Assembly (NCBI GenBank): GCA_030068075.1
Contig: CM057834.1
Coordinates: 94,009,119 to 94,073,118, forward strand
DNA: 64,000 nt
DNA from: Paguma larvata
Taxonomy: Eukaryota; Chordata; Mammalia; Carnivora; Viverridae
Direction of reading: 5' to 3'
Below the pieces are notes generated by a model that saw nothing but the letters and a program-made list of their open reading frames with translations, was not told where the DNA came from and did not search any database. Numbering within the stretch: the stretch's first letter is position 1; every line of letters starts with the position of its first letter. Below are positions 22,256 through 33,640 of the stretch, piece by piece. Position numbers and translations under genes: made by a program.

Positions 22256-22459
22256 TTTTTTTAACATTTATTTTCGAGAGATAGAGCGTGAGCAGGCGAA
22301 GGGCAGAGAGAGAGGGAGACACAGAATCCGAAGCAGGCTCCAGGCTCCGAGCCATCATCACAGAGCCCGACACGGGGCTCGAACTCACAGACCGTGAGAT
22401 CATGACCTGAGCTGAATGAAGTCGGCTGCTTAACGGACTGAGTCACCCAGGCGCCCCCC
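22256..22459 (-). mobile_element. Feline SINE, minus strand, near consensus
   Basis: The tail TTTTTTAACATTTATTTTCGAGAG is at left and the head complement GAGTCACCCAGGCGCCCCCC at right. The middle (AATCCGAAGCAGGCTCCAGGC) is intact. The target duplication cannot be told from the surrounding T runs. It lies within the ancient L1 composite. Confidence 0.93.
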
Positions 22460-23089
22460 AGTTTTTTTTAGATGTGTCGATTTCTTTGAGTCCTAGATCT
22501 TTATTTTTAATATATACTGAGATGCCATTCCTTTACTTGTAATTCTTCTTAAACTTTTCGTATTTAATTATGTGATTTAATTTCTCACATTTTTCACTTT
22601 TTTTTCCTCACATGCGTTTGGAATATTTAGATTTTTTTTCAGCCCTGGTTGAGATCTGAGGGTTGTAAGTAAGGTCCCCTCCCTGTGAGGTTTCCTTAGC
22701 CTACCCATGTGCCTTCTATTTGCCTCTCTGTACAAGTCTTTACATGGATATACGCTCAGGAGTGAAATGGCCAGTGGTATAGTAGAGGTATACTTGACTT
22801 TTCAAGCAAGAGCCAAGATATTTTTGAATATATGTTTACCATTTTACATTCTTACCAACAGTAAATAAAACTTACAAATGCTCAACAGTCTTGCCAAGGA
22901 TTTTCTTGGCTAGGGTGTTCAATTGTAGGCATTATAGAAGAGGTAGAATAGTATCAATATGTGATTTTAATTTGTAATTTTTATATAAGTAATGATGAGT
23001 GCAAGTCCAAATGCTTATTTACACTTACATTTCTTCCTTAGCAAACAAACATATATTTGTATTCAAATACTTGGCCTAACTTTTTTTTA

Positions 23090-23092
23090 ATA

Positions 23093-23143
<51 letters not shown>
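23090..23143. repeat. (TA)n microsatellite
   Basis: Almost pure TA alternation of about 54 bp, interrupted once by ATGTA near 23096. It forms the junction with the A-rich tail of the minus-strand SINE pair and is likely variable in length. Confidence 0.95.
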
Positions 23144-23146
<3 letters not shown>

Positions 23147-23345
23147 AATGTTTATTTATTTTTGAGAGAGACACACAGACAGAGAACAAACAGGGAAAGG
23201 GCAGAGAGAGACACAGAATCTGAAGCCGGCTCCAGGCTCCAAGCTGACAGCACAGAGCCTGACGCGGGACTCAAACTCACAAACTGTGAGATCATGACCT
23301 GAGCCGAAGTCAGATGCCTAACCGACTGAGCCACCCGGGCGTCCC
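23144..23345 (-). mobile_element. Inner SINE of a nested minus-strand pair
   Basis: A complete minus-strand feline SINE: tail TTTTAATGTTTATTTATTTTTGAG at left, head complement GAGCCACCCGGGCGTCCC at right. It has no target duplication of its own in unique sequence, only AATATATTTT-like flanks. That places it in the A/T-rich tail of the neighbouring SINE at 23350-23566. Confidence 0.93.
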
Positions 23346-23349
23346 GAAA

Positions 23350-23566
23350 TATATTTTTAATGTTTATTTATTTTATGAGGGAGAGAGAGCGAAACAGAGC
23401 ATGAAAGTGGGAAGGGCCAAGAGAGAGGGAGACACAGAATCCAGAGCCGACTCCAGGCTCTGAGCTGTCAGCACAGAGCCCAACGTGGAACTCGAACTCA
23501 CAGACCGCAAGATCATGACCTGAGCTGAAGTCAGACGCTTAACCGACTGAGCCACCCAGGCGCCCC
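23350..23566 (-). mobile_element. Outer SINE of a nested minus-strand pair
   Basis: Its head complement GAGCCACCCAGGCGCCCC abuts TACTTGGCCTAACTT at 23567-23581. The identical 15 bases occur at 23068-23082, beyond the (TA)n tract and the inner SINE. One target duplication therefore encloses both SINEs, so this copy came first and the second landed in its tail, or the two moved as one dimer. Confidence 0.93.
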
Positions 23567-23820
23567 TACTTGGCCTAACTTCTAATCGAGTTGGCTCTTT
23601 TCTTACTATCGGAGTTTGATATTTATATAATCAGAATAGGAGTTCTTTATCAGACATATGATCACTTTTCTAGTTGTGACTTACCTTTATGTTGATAGAA
23701 ACTTTCAGAATCCAGCGACTCTTACTGTAATAAAACACAATTTATCGGTTACTTAATTTATTACGCTTCTAAGAAATCTTGGTCCAATTCTAGGTCACAA
23801 ATACTTTCTTTTCTACCTTC

Positions 23821-24061
23821 TTTTAGAAGTTTGGGGGGCACCTGGGTGGCTCAGTTGGTTAAGCGGCCAAATTCAGCTCAGGTCATGATCTCACGGTCTG
23901 TGAGTTCGAGCCCCACGTCGGGCTCTGTGCTGATGGCTCAGAGCCTGGAGCCTGCTTTGGATTCTGTGTCTCCCTCTCTCTCTGCCCTTGCCCTGCTCAC
24001 ACACTGTCTCTATGTCTCTCAAAAATAAATAAATGTTAAATTTTTTTTTTAGAAGTTTGGG
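23821..24061 (+). mobile_element. Feline SINE with exact target duplication
   Basis: The body is at about 23836-24046: GGGCACCTGGGTGGCTCAGTTGG, GTTCGAGCCCC, CT tract, AAATAAATAAATG. The duplication TTTTAGAAGTTTGGG lies at 23821-23835 and 24047-24061, 15 bp exact. It interrupts the ancient L1 ORF2 remnant, which resumes with GCTTCGTATTTGGG. Confidence 0.96.
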
Positions 24062-25719
24062 CTTCGTATTTGGGTCCGCAATCCATATTACATTAATTTT
24101 TGTAAGTGATTCAAGGTCTAAGGCGTGGGTTATTATACTTCTTATATGGTCAGATTTAATTTATTAAAACAAAACCATCTGATCCTGGGCCTTTCTTTGT
24201 GGGCAGGATTTCACCTACATAGAATTGATACAGGGCTATTTGGGTAACATAGTTCTGGAATGAGTTTTGGTAATACCTGTCTTCTAATTTGTTCATTGTA
24301 TCTAATATTTAAAGTGGGCATTTGTAAGAAGAATGCAGTCTTTTTTATCCATGTCGATAATCACTATGTATTAATTAAATACTTTATATCATTTAAAATA
24401 ATTTTAAGTAGTTTATATCATTTAGTAAGATGATTGTTACGGTACGTTCTGAATCTATTATTTGTTGTTTGTTTCTTTTTGTCCTATTTACCCCTGTTTC
24501 ACTTTTTTCCCACTGTGATGCATTCTTTTGGGTTAATTTAGCACATTTTATGATTCTGTTTTTCTCCTTAATTATTAGCAACAACATTTTTGTTTCAATG
24601 TTTGCTTATTTTTGTATTATACATTTTAACTTATAACAGTCTCTTTTCAAATGATTTTATACCACTTTGTGCACAGCATAAGAACTTAATGTACACTAGT
24701 GCATTTTTTCCTACTAGCCAGTGTGTCATTACCGCCATACATATGTTGTGTCACACATAGGTATGTTTATGTATGTTATAAAGTCCACACACAATATCAT
24801 TGTATTTTTATTGAAATAGTTAATTATCATTTGGAGATTTTTTAATAGCAAGAAAAACCTATTTTATATTTATCCACATAGTTACTACCATTTTGATACT
24901 CTTAATTCTTTTGTGTATATTATGATTTTTTGGTGTCATTTTACTTCTACTTAAAAATTTTCCTTTACCATTTCTTGTATTTCAGTTTTGTAGATGATTA
25001 ATTCTTTTAGCCATCCAACGTATGAAAATGTTTTTATTTCACTTTTGTTTTGAAGATATTTATTTTGGGCATATAATTCTAGGCTGATTGTTTGATATTA
25101 TTTTTCTTCCATTACTTTAAAATGCTGCTCTCGTAACTGCTGTCTTGACTTATATCATATGAGAGGTCAATTCTTAGTTTTTATCTTTGTTTCTATGTAC
25201 ATACTGTTTGCTTTTCCTCTCACAAATTTTGATATTTGTTTATCACAGGTTTTAAGCAAAATAACTATGATGTGGCCTTCAAATCAAATCAAATGATTTG
25301 TCAAATCATTGTGTTTGAGGCCCATTTTACAGACTTCTAAAATCCGCGGCTTTTGTTTTCATTAAATTTGGACCATTTTCAACGTTTATTTTCCTATTAT
25401 TATTTCTGTCTTGCTTCTCTTACTCTGAGACTCTATGTACGTTTATAGTGAGCTGATCAAATTTGTCCCACAACTCAGTGATGGGCAATTTTTTAAATTG
25501 TTTTTGCCCTTTGTTTTTTTGTTTATTTTGAATAGTTTCCATGGCTACGTCTTCAAATTCATTGACCTGCAATTATTTATTATTCTGAAAAGTCCAATCT
25601 ACCGTTAATCCTATCCAGTGCATTACATACCAGACATTGTAGTTTTCATTCCCAGATTAAATTTGCACTTTGTTACATTTCCATATTTCACTTTACATTC
25701 TGTTTGCCTCTAGCATCTT

Positions 25720-25759
25720 ACACACACGTGCGCGCGCGCACGCACACACACACACACAT
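25720..25759. repeat. Mixed (CA)n/(CG)n microsatellite
   Basis: CACACACGTGCGCGCGCGCACG followed by (CA)n and ATAT. It is an alternating purine-pyrimidine tract inside the ancient L1 composite. Confidence 0.9.
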
Positions 25760-26560
25760 ATAGCGCATACAGTTATAATAACTGTTTTAGTGTTATTACT
25801 AATTCTACAATCTGTGCTTGGTTAATTTTGGTTGATTTGGGTTTTTTTCCTCATTATGTGTCATATTTTCCTTCTTTATTTACCTGGTAATTTTGAAAGA
25901 ACATCTTGCTATGCCTGTTTACCTTTGCGTTCCTGCTGAATGGCATTGAACTTTGTTAATGGACACAGTTACCGGAAAATAATGTGGTATCTTCCTCTCT
26001 TGCTTTTAAGTTTTGTTAGGCAGGACCAGCACAGAGTTGACTTAGGTTTAGTTTTTTTCTCCACTTCTGAAGCAAATCCCTTTTGAGTAGTCTACCCAGT
26101 GACCCACGAATTATGAGGAGAGGTTTTCCACTCTGTGGGAATAGGAATTACACTTGGCTGTGTGAACTCTGAAGGTTTTTCCCCTCTGTTTATTTCAAAT
26201 GCTTGTTTTCTTAGCCTCAAGTAGTTTCCTCACCTGGTAGGTACTCAACTGAAGACTAAAAGACAACACTGTACGTATCTCCACATTGCTTTCTCGGTGC
26301 GGCTTTCTCCTCTCGGAATTCTCCCTTTTGAACTCTAGCCTTTTGCCCCACCCAGATTCTCAACTCTTCCTCAACCCAGCGTACCATCCCCTGGGTTTCC
26401 CCTATTGTAATGAAGCCTGGAACTTCTCTGCAGATGGTTTACTGTGGCAATCATAGAGCTCACCTTGTTTTTTGACCATCTGTTAGGAAACACTGTCCGT
26501 CATTGCAGAATCTCCAGTGCCTTGCAAAATGCTGTTTTACATGTTATGCCCAGACCTTTA

Positions 26561-28055
26561 GTTATTTAAGCTGAAAGTTTAAATTCACATGCTATTGCTC
26601 TATCTTGGTCATAAGCAGAAGTTGTTATAGGGATTTTTTTTTAAGACTGAAAGGTGATAGATCACAAGAATCGTTGTTCGGATGGATGGTACTCTCCTTG
26701 CTAACTATGCGTGTGGCTTACGGTAAAGAACCCATGAATATATCCAACTTACAACTCCCATATGGTTTATGTACAGTGTTCCTAGCCAATTATTTGGAGT
26801 CACCAGGGAAGTAGTAATCAGTATTTTAGTATGACAAAATATAAATGTATATTCTAATGAATAAAATAGATTTGTACTAGGAAACTCTGGATATATATAA
26901 GTGGAAAGACGAAAGGGTATTTTCCTCAAGCATTTTATGGTGAAGGAGAAAAGGAGATGAATTAAGGGCAATGAAAACAGTAGAGCTGTGATTTTTCCTC
27001 CAAAAGCAAGTCATTAAAAGTAAAACACTTAATTTAAAAGCTTTTTTCTAAATATGTCTGCTCCTCCTCCAGAAACTGCCAAACTTTAATGTGTTTTTAT
27101 TTAATTTCATTAATACATAAATTCTTCACAAAAGAAAATGGAAAATGAACCTACCAGGAATTCATTATTTTATTTATTTTTACTTTTATTTTCTTTTTAT
27201 ATGCCGGACCTCTATTCCATAAAATTTGTGGAAAATTATGCAATTGACATTAAACACAGAACTATATTGTTCTCTAGCAAGATATATAGTCATATAAAGG
27301 ACAAATCATTTGGTATTCTATTTGGCATTTCAGTATTTTTATCTGCTTGGTAATTTAATTATAGTACTCTATGGCTAGTGCTTTGTGTTTTCTTTAGTAA
27401 ACAATCCATTTATCTTTATTAACTTCTTTATACAGAATATATTTTCAGAGAAAAGATCAAGAAAATAATAGCACACAATTTCATAAAGTTTAGTTATTAA
27501 GTACTTAAACTTTCTAAAATCAAAATAGTATCTTTTATTCATTTGTTTTAGGGGTATTAGAAATACTGAACTAGGAAATTAAATCTCCAGAAAGACTATT
27601 AACTAATTAGTTTTAAGCTTCTGGATTAAAGGAGACATTTCTAATTATCCATAAAGTAATATTTGTTTTCTCACTATTGTGACATATAACAAATGAATCA
27701 AAACCAAACAACATCATATATTCAGATTCACAGATAATCTAAAGCCAGGATATAGAAAAAGGTCACAATTTTATCACAAGTGAGATGGAGTTGGACGAAT
27801 GGGGGAAATCACATAGTTTCAACGTATGGTAAATTTGGCCTTTTTCTTGAAAATATACTATCTGAAAAGGCAGAAGTTTCTAAACGTTTATAATTGGTCC
27901 TTTGATGATCTGATGCAGAGATTTAAGATGTATACCAGGAATTCTCATGAGGAGAGAAGGCTCTGGCTTTCACCAGAATTAATTGAGAGATTTTATTTTT
28001 CAAACTATACTCACCTGCCCAAGAGACAACTCAACATGGTAGAGGAGTAGCATTG
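26561..28055. other. Unassigned AT-rich DNA
   Basis: No gene, RNA or recognisable repeat. Open frames of up to 88 codons (minus, 26705-26971) lack family resemblance. Confidence 0.45.
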
Positions 28056-28059
28056 CTTT

Positions 28060-28255
28060 GGGAGCCTAATTATGTCGGCTTGAATCCTAACTTTTCCACC
28101 AAGTCAAATTGCTTCCTTTCTGGACCTAAGGATCTTCAGCTATAAATGGGAATTAAAAGTAAATCATAGAATGTTTTGAGGTTCAATAGATAATCTATGT
28201 AAACTGCTTGGCACAGTGCGACCTATAAATCTTCAACAAATGTTGGATAAATATT
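28060..28255 (+). repeat. MIR SINE, plus strand, nearly full length
   Basis: 'GGCTTGAATCCTAACTTTTCCACC … CTTCAGCTATAAATGGGAATTAAAAG … GAGGTTCAATAGATAATCTATGTAAACTGCTTGGCACAGTGC … CAACAAATGTTGG' follows MIR through its core and into the LINE-related 3' end. It is the clearest MIR in the window. Confidence 0.85.
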
Positions 28256-28496
28256 AACTATTCGTTATCAGCCATACAGAGCTATACTTATTAATGGAAG
28301 TGTTTCATAACACTCAAAGGTGAGGGACAGAGAACCAATTGAGAATTTCAGTTATCAGTAAGGAAACTGGACATCCACTCTATACAGCCCACCAAAGGAT
28401 AAGCAAGGAAAGATGTAAAGCATGGATTCTTCTTACCCTTGCATTCACCTTGCCCTAATGCATCCTAATTTTTGTACCTTTGTGAATTGACAATCT

Positions 28497-28531
28497 TTTT
28501 TTTTAATGTTTATTTATTTATTTTTTTGAGA

Positions 28532-28562
<31 letters not shown>

Positions 28563-28733
28563 GAGGGGAGAGAGAGGAGGGGAGGAGCAAAGAGAGAGGG
28601 AGACAGAATCCCAAGCAGGTTTCAGTTGTCAGCACAGAAGCCAAATGAGGCTCAAACCCACCAACCGTGAGATCATGACCTGAGCGGAAACCAAGAGTTG
28701 GTCGCTTAACCGACTGAGCCACTCAGCCACCCC
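28497..28733 (-). mobile_element. SINE with expanded GA tract, minus strand
   Basis: The tail TTTTTTAATGTTTATTTATT is at left, a (GA)n/(GGA)n expansion covers about 28529-28600, and the head complement GAGCCACTCAGCCACCCC is at right. The central part is close to older SINE copies. The target duplication is uncertain (CAATCTTT and AGGTCTTT). Confidence 0.9.
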
Positions 28734-28744
28734 AGGTCTTTCTC

Positions 28745-29760
28745 AGATTGCTGAGAGTTTTATCATGGATGACTATTGGAATTTGTGAAATGCTTCTTCT
28801 GCATGAATTGATCTAATCATATGAATTTTCCTATACTCTTTGATGTGACAGATGAAATGAATTGATTTTTGAATGTTGAAACAGTCCTACATAAAGGAAG
28901 TAAATCGTACTTGGCTGTACAATTATTTTATGCATTGTTGGATTCTATTTGCCAATATTTTGTTGAGGAATTTCGTAGGTATATTGATGAAAGATATTTT
29001 TGGTCTTTAGTTTTCCTTTCTTCAAGATCTTTATCTGGTCATGTTATTAAGATAATCCTGGTCTCCTAGATGAGTTAGAAGGTGTTCTCTCTGCTTTTAT
29101 CTTCTGAATGATCTTTTGGATTATTAGTACCATTTCTTCACTAAATGTTTGATAGAATTCATACATGAAATCACCTGGGCCTATTGCTTTCTATGTTAGG
29201 AGATTATTAATTATAGATTCCCTTGTGACCCAAGAGCATACGTGGTATGATTTATGTTCTTTTAAATTAAAGTTTGTTTTATGGCCAGGATATGATCTGA
29301 CTTATTTAATGGTCTCTGTAAGATTTAGGAAATGTTTCTGATATTGTTTTTAAATGTCAATTAGATCAGGTTAATTGATAGTGCTTTTCAGGTCAATTTT
29401 TATTGTTACTGGTTTTCTGCCTATTTGCTTTATCAATTACTAAAAAAGAGATGGTCAAAAACATAATAGTGGGTGGGTCTATGTCTCCTTTCTGTTTTGT
29501 TTTTATTTTTTTGTTTCATGTTCTTTTGTTAGGTGCATAGGAGTTTATAATTTTCTTGGAGAGTAGACTTTGTTACTGTTATTTCATGTCCTTCCTTATC
29601 TCTGAAAAGTATACTTCTAAATTTTTGTATAAAAAATAATGTAGCTACTCAACCTTCTGTTTACTAGTATAATCATGTTATGTGTCTCTCTCTCTTTACT
29701 TTAACGTCTATGAGTCCATATATTTTAAAGTATTGCTTATATACTATGCTGTTTTAAATA
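28745..29760 (-). mobile_element. Old L1 ORF2 fragment, minus strand, with internal deletion
   Basis: 'ATGCATTGTTGGATTCTATTTGCCAATATTTTGTTGAGG', 'TAGAATTCATACATGAAATCACCTGGGCC', then a jump at about 29220 to 'GTATGATTTATGTTCTTTTAAATTAAAGTTTGTTTTATGGCC' and on to 'TAGGAGTTTATAATTTTCTTGG' and 'GTCCTTCCTTATCTCTG'. The order fits L1 ORF2 in reverse complement with roughly 1 kb of ORF2 missing at the jump. No frame is intact. Confidence 0.8.
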
Positions 29761-30969
29761 GTGTCAGGGATGTAATATTCTGCTTAAAGAAACATTTAAC
29801 TGAGGTAAATATGAATATAACAATTTTCTATGTGAAATGACAAAAGAGAATTGAATCTATGTTTAATGAAGTGTTCAGTCCATTCCTATGGAAATCCTTT
29901 GTGACAGCCAATCTAGAAAAAAATAATATTCTCAGTTGAAGATTTTTTTTTTGCCTATTTCAGCCATCTAATCATCTTCATTTAACTGAGAATTCAAAAT
30001 TACAAGGTTATCTCCTCTTGCCAGTATCAGTCTCACTATTATTGTCACCTTTATTATTATGTATATTAAGTTTGACACTTATAATACTCAATTTTGCCAC
30101 CTTCCTTTGTAATTTTGAATTGTCTTACTCCCCTTATTAATTTAAGAGCTCTATGCTTTCCCTTAAAATTCCTGTGAGTTTATGAGCTCATTAATTGACT
30201 ACTTAAGAATTCTACTCTAGAGATCAAGCAATCTTATTATAGGGGAAAATAATTCAAATTATTAAACTATGAAATTTGAATCTAGAACCATCTAATTTTT
30301 ATATATAACCAATTTTACTGAGCTTATCAATCTTTTGTAAACTCACCATTTTCAATTATTGGCAAAAAGTGGAATTTTACTTTAATTTTGTTCTTTATTA
30401 GTATTATCTTCCTAGGAAATCCTGTTTTCCCAGGTTAATTTATAAGCATCTTTCACGCTTCTCTGCAGATTTCCATCTTTTTGGTTTGAACAAAGATCTC
30501 CGATGCAGAGTGCCTCCATGGTCCACTAGAGATTGTAAGAGTTAACCTCTATTGAGATTAAGTAAAGATGTATTTGTACATGAAATTTTCAGTATTTGAA
30601 CTACATGTATATCTTATAGAAACCAGTAGGGAAGAGAAATTCCTTGTGATATTGCTCTCCATTTGTTTTTCTCTTAGTTAAAATGATGGCAAGATAGAGT
30701 TTATCCAGTTCAATATTAAGAAGTTTCCACATGTTATGCAGACATTACCACCTCTTATAGCAATCCCACTGATCTTCATCATATCTCTCTCTTACCAAGA
30801 ATCGATGTATGGGAGGTGAGAACTTTCTGACCCGCAGAATTTTTGTCTAAATGTGGAGTTTGTTTACTTTCTAATAATGTTAGAAGCCTAGGCCTCATTA
30901 TGTTTATCTTTGAAGATGATTACTTTCATAGTATTCTGAATTAGCATAATCAGTTTTATTTTCATGAAT
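29761..30969. other. Unassigned AT-rich DNA
   Basis: Nothing recognisable on either strand. Confidence 0.45.
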
Positions 30970-31338
30970 TATCTTCCTTTTTTTATTTTTTTGTTTAATA
31001 ATTTATTGTCAATTTGGTTTCCATACAACACCCAGTGCTCATCCCAACAAGTGCCCTGCTCTGTGCCCATCACCCACTCTCCCCCCTCCCACACTCCCAT
31101 CTCCCCTCAGTTTTTTCTTAGTCTTTGAGAGTCTCTTATGTTATGTCTTCCTCCCTCTCTGTGGCTTTTTTTTTTTCCCCTCTTCCCCTCCCCCCTGGTT
31201 TTCTGTTGGGTCTCACAAAGCCTACCTACGCGTGGAAACATACGGCCTCTGTCTTTCTCTGCCTGACTTATTTCACTCAGTCTAATACCCTCCAGTTCCA
31301 TCCATGTTGCCACACATGGCCAGATATCTTCCTTTTTT
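30970..31338 (-). mobile_element. Young 5'-truncated L1, 3' end only
   Basis: About 340 bp of carnivore L1 3' UTR and the last part of ORF2 in reverse complement: 'AATTTATTGTCAATTTGGTTTCCATACAACACCCAGTGCTC' and 'CTTATTTCACTCAGTCTAATACCCTCCAGTTCCATCCATG'. A 14-bp duplication, TATCTTCCTTTTTT, occurs at 30970-30983 and 31325-31338. The low divergence points to a recent, severely truncated insertion. Confidence 0.92.
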
Positions 31339-31394
31339 GAGGTGTGAATGATATTAGTTTTAGGTATACAACATAATGATTTGATACTCTATGT

Positions 31395-31735
31395 ACAGTT
31401 GACCCCTGAACAACAAGGGTTTGAAATGCTTGGGTCCACTTTATATGCCAAAGTTTTTTCAATACAGTACAATACCATAATTGCACTTTATCTTCCTATT
31501 TTTAATAACACTGAATTTCTCTAGTTTATTGTAAGAATACAGTATACAATACATGTAACATAGAAAATACATATTAATTATGTTATTAGTAAGGCTTTCT
31601 GTCAACAGTAGGCTACAAGTAATTAAGTTTTTGAGGAGTTGAAAGTTATAAATGGATTTTTGACCTTGGTTCAGTAGCTACATTATTTTTTATACGAGAA
31701 TTTTGAGGGTTGGGGGTCAACACCTCTTCAGTGTT
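31395..31735 (+). mobile_element. Tigger-type DNA transposon (TcMar-Tigger MITE) inside L1
   Basis: It starts at a TA with the terminal repeat CAGTTGACCCCTGAACAAC, then GGGTTTGAAATGCTTGGGTCCACTT, 'TGTAAGAATACAGTATACAATACATGTAACATA' and 'GGCTTTCTGTCAACAGTAGGCTA'. This follows the nonautonomous Tigger consensus. The far terminal repeat is worn (near GGTTGGGGGTCAACACC and GTGTTCAA). L1 3' UTR text continues on both sides, so it inserted into the L1. It encodes no transposase. Confidence 0.85.
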
Positions 31736-32027
31736 CAATAAGTCTAGTTAACATACATCACCACATAGATACAATCTTTTTTCTAGTGATAAAAACTTTT
31801 AAGATTTACTGTCTTAACTTTCAAATATACAATACAGTATTAAATGTAGTCAGCATGCTGGACTTTATATCCCATGACTTATTTATTTTATAACTCAAAT
31901 TTTGTACCTTTTAGACACTCTCTTTACCAGTCCCCAACACTCAACTCGCAACCACCAATCTGATCTCTGTATATGTGAGTTCATTTTTTTTTTTTTTTTT
32001 AGCGTCCACATCTACGTGAAAGCATAT

Positions 32028-32254
32028 GGTGTTTGTCTTTTTTTAAATGTTTATTTTTGAGAGAGAGAGTGTGTGTCAGAACATGAGTGGGGGAGGGGCA
32101 GAGAGAGAGGGAGACACAGAATCTGAAGCAGGCTCCAGACTCCGAGCTGTCAGCACAGAGCCTGTTGTGGGTCTCGAACTCATGAACCATGAGATTATGA
32201 CCTGAGCCAACTTAACCAGCTGAGCCACCCAGGGATCCTGGTATTTGTCTTTTA
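32028..32254 (-). mobile_element. Feline SINE in L1 3' region
   Basis: The body is at about 32043-32239, minus strand. The duplication GGTGTTTGTCTTTT (32028-32041) versus GGTATTTGTCTTTT (32240-32253) differs at one base. A pure T run of about 18 bases at 31985-32002 lies just before, within the L1. Part of the A-box side is missing (CCAACTTAACCAGCTGAG). Confidence 0.92.
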
Positions 32255-32937
32255 ACTGACTTCACTTAGTGTTAAGCTATCCATTCATGTTGTCACAAAT
32301 GGCAAGATTCCCTTCTTTTCATGGATGAATAATATTCCATATCTATCTATACAGATAGATATATACATCACATTATGTTTAACCATTTACCTATCTGTGG
32401 AAACTTGCTTCCATGCCTTAGCTACTGTAAATAATGATGTTATGAATACAAAGGTGAAAATATCTTTTCAAACTACTGGTTTTGTTTTCTTCAGATATGT
32501 ACCCAGAAGTAGAATTGCTGGATTACAGGGTAGTTCTAATTTTAATTTTCTGAGGAAACTCCATACTGTTTCCTGTAGTAGCTGTACTAATTTTCATTCC
32601 TCTCAATAGTGCACAATACTTACCCTCTCTCTACATCTTTGCCAACACTTTTTATTTACAGTCTTTTTATATCAGTCATTTAACAAGCATGAGGTGGTAT
32701 CTCATTGTTGTTTGGATTCATATTTCTTTATGATGAGTGATGTTGAACATCTTTTCATGTGCCTGTAGCCATCTGCACATCTTTGAAAAATGTCTATTCA
32801 GATACTTTGCCCACTTTTTAATTGGATGCTTTTTGGTTTGTGTGTATTATGAAATTGCCTTGCAGAACTCATTTTTCTGTTTCCTGTAAGTTTCAGTATG
32901 TTGTATTTCTACTTTCATTTGTCTCAAGATATTTTTT

Positions 32938-33640
32938 TCACATTAGTTAACATACAGTATAGTCTTGACTTCAGTAGTAGAACCCAGTCATTCATCTCTT
33001 GTATATGACACCCAATGCTCATCCCGAAAAGTGCCCTCCTTAATGCCCATCGCCCATTTATCTCACCCACCATCTCCCCGCCAGCAACCCTCAGTTTGTT
33101 CTCTGTATTTAAGAGCCTTTTCTGGTTTCCCTCCCTGTTTTTACCTTATTTTTCCTTCCTTTACCCTATGTTCATCTTTTGAGTTTCTCAAATTCCACAT
33201 ATGAATGAAATCATGATATCTTTCTCTGACTGACATATTTCACTTAGCATAATACCTTCCAGTTCCATACACATTATTGCAAATGGCAATATTTCATTCT
33301 TTTTCATTTCAATATACTTATTGATATATATCTATATTTATATATATACACAACACATGTCTGTATATATATATACACCACATATTCTCAATCCATTCAT
33401 CACTGATTTACTAATTGATTAAATACAACATACTGAAACTTATGGGAAACATAAAAATGAGTTCTTCAAGGCAATTTCATAGTGATAAATGCCTACATTA
33501 AGAAATAAAAAAGATAGATATATACCACATCCTCTCAATCCATTCATCAGTTGATGGACAGTCAGGCTCTTTCCATAATTTGGCTTTTGTCGATTACACT
33601 GCTATAAATATTGGAGTATATGTGCCCCTTTAAATCAGCA
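32938..33640 (-). mobile_element. Rearranged younger L1 fragment inserted in the host L1
   Basis: 32938-33400 is carnivore L1 3' UTR plus ORF2 end in reverse complement ('CACCCAATGCTCATCCCGAAAAGTGCCCTCC', 'TTTCACTTAGCATAATACCTTCCAGTTCCATAC'). 33421-33520 is an ORF2 piece in the opposite, plus orientation ('AACTTATGGGAAACATAAAA', 'ATAAATGCCTACATTAAGAAA'). From 33523 the ORF2 end continues on the minus strand. The phrase CTCAATCCATTCATCA occurs on both sides of the flipped piece (about 33388 and 33535). The host L1 resumes at about 33645 with TTTCTTCTTTGGCC. Confidence 0.7.

Larger units (their letters stand above)
21480..26560 (-). mobile_element. Long composite of ancient L1M, minus strand
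   Basis: Left to right this gives L1M 3' UTR copies (21480-22030 and 22060-22250), ORF2 end (22730-23060), ORF2 centre after the SINE pair (23580-23820, then 24062-24400), the ORF2 start and ORF1 region (24420-25700) and a 5' region (25780-26560). Landmarks in reverse complement include 'gatcctgggcctttctttg' (24182), 'aacttataacagtctcttttcaaatgattttataccact' (24630), 'ttaatcctatccagtgcatta' (25605), 'gttataataactgttttagtgtt' (25772), 'ttaggcaggaccagcacag' (26016) and 'gacccacgaattatgagga' (26101). More than one insertion is involved, because 3' ends recur. All frames are destroyed. Confidence 0.8.
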
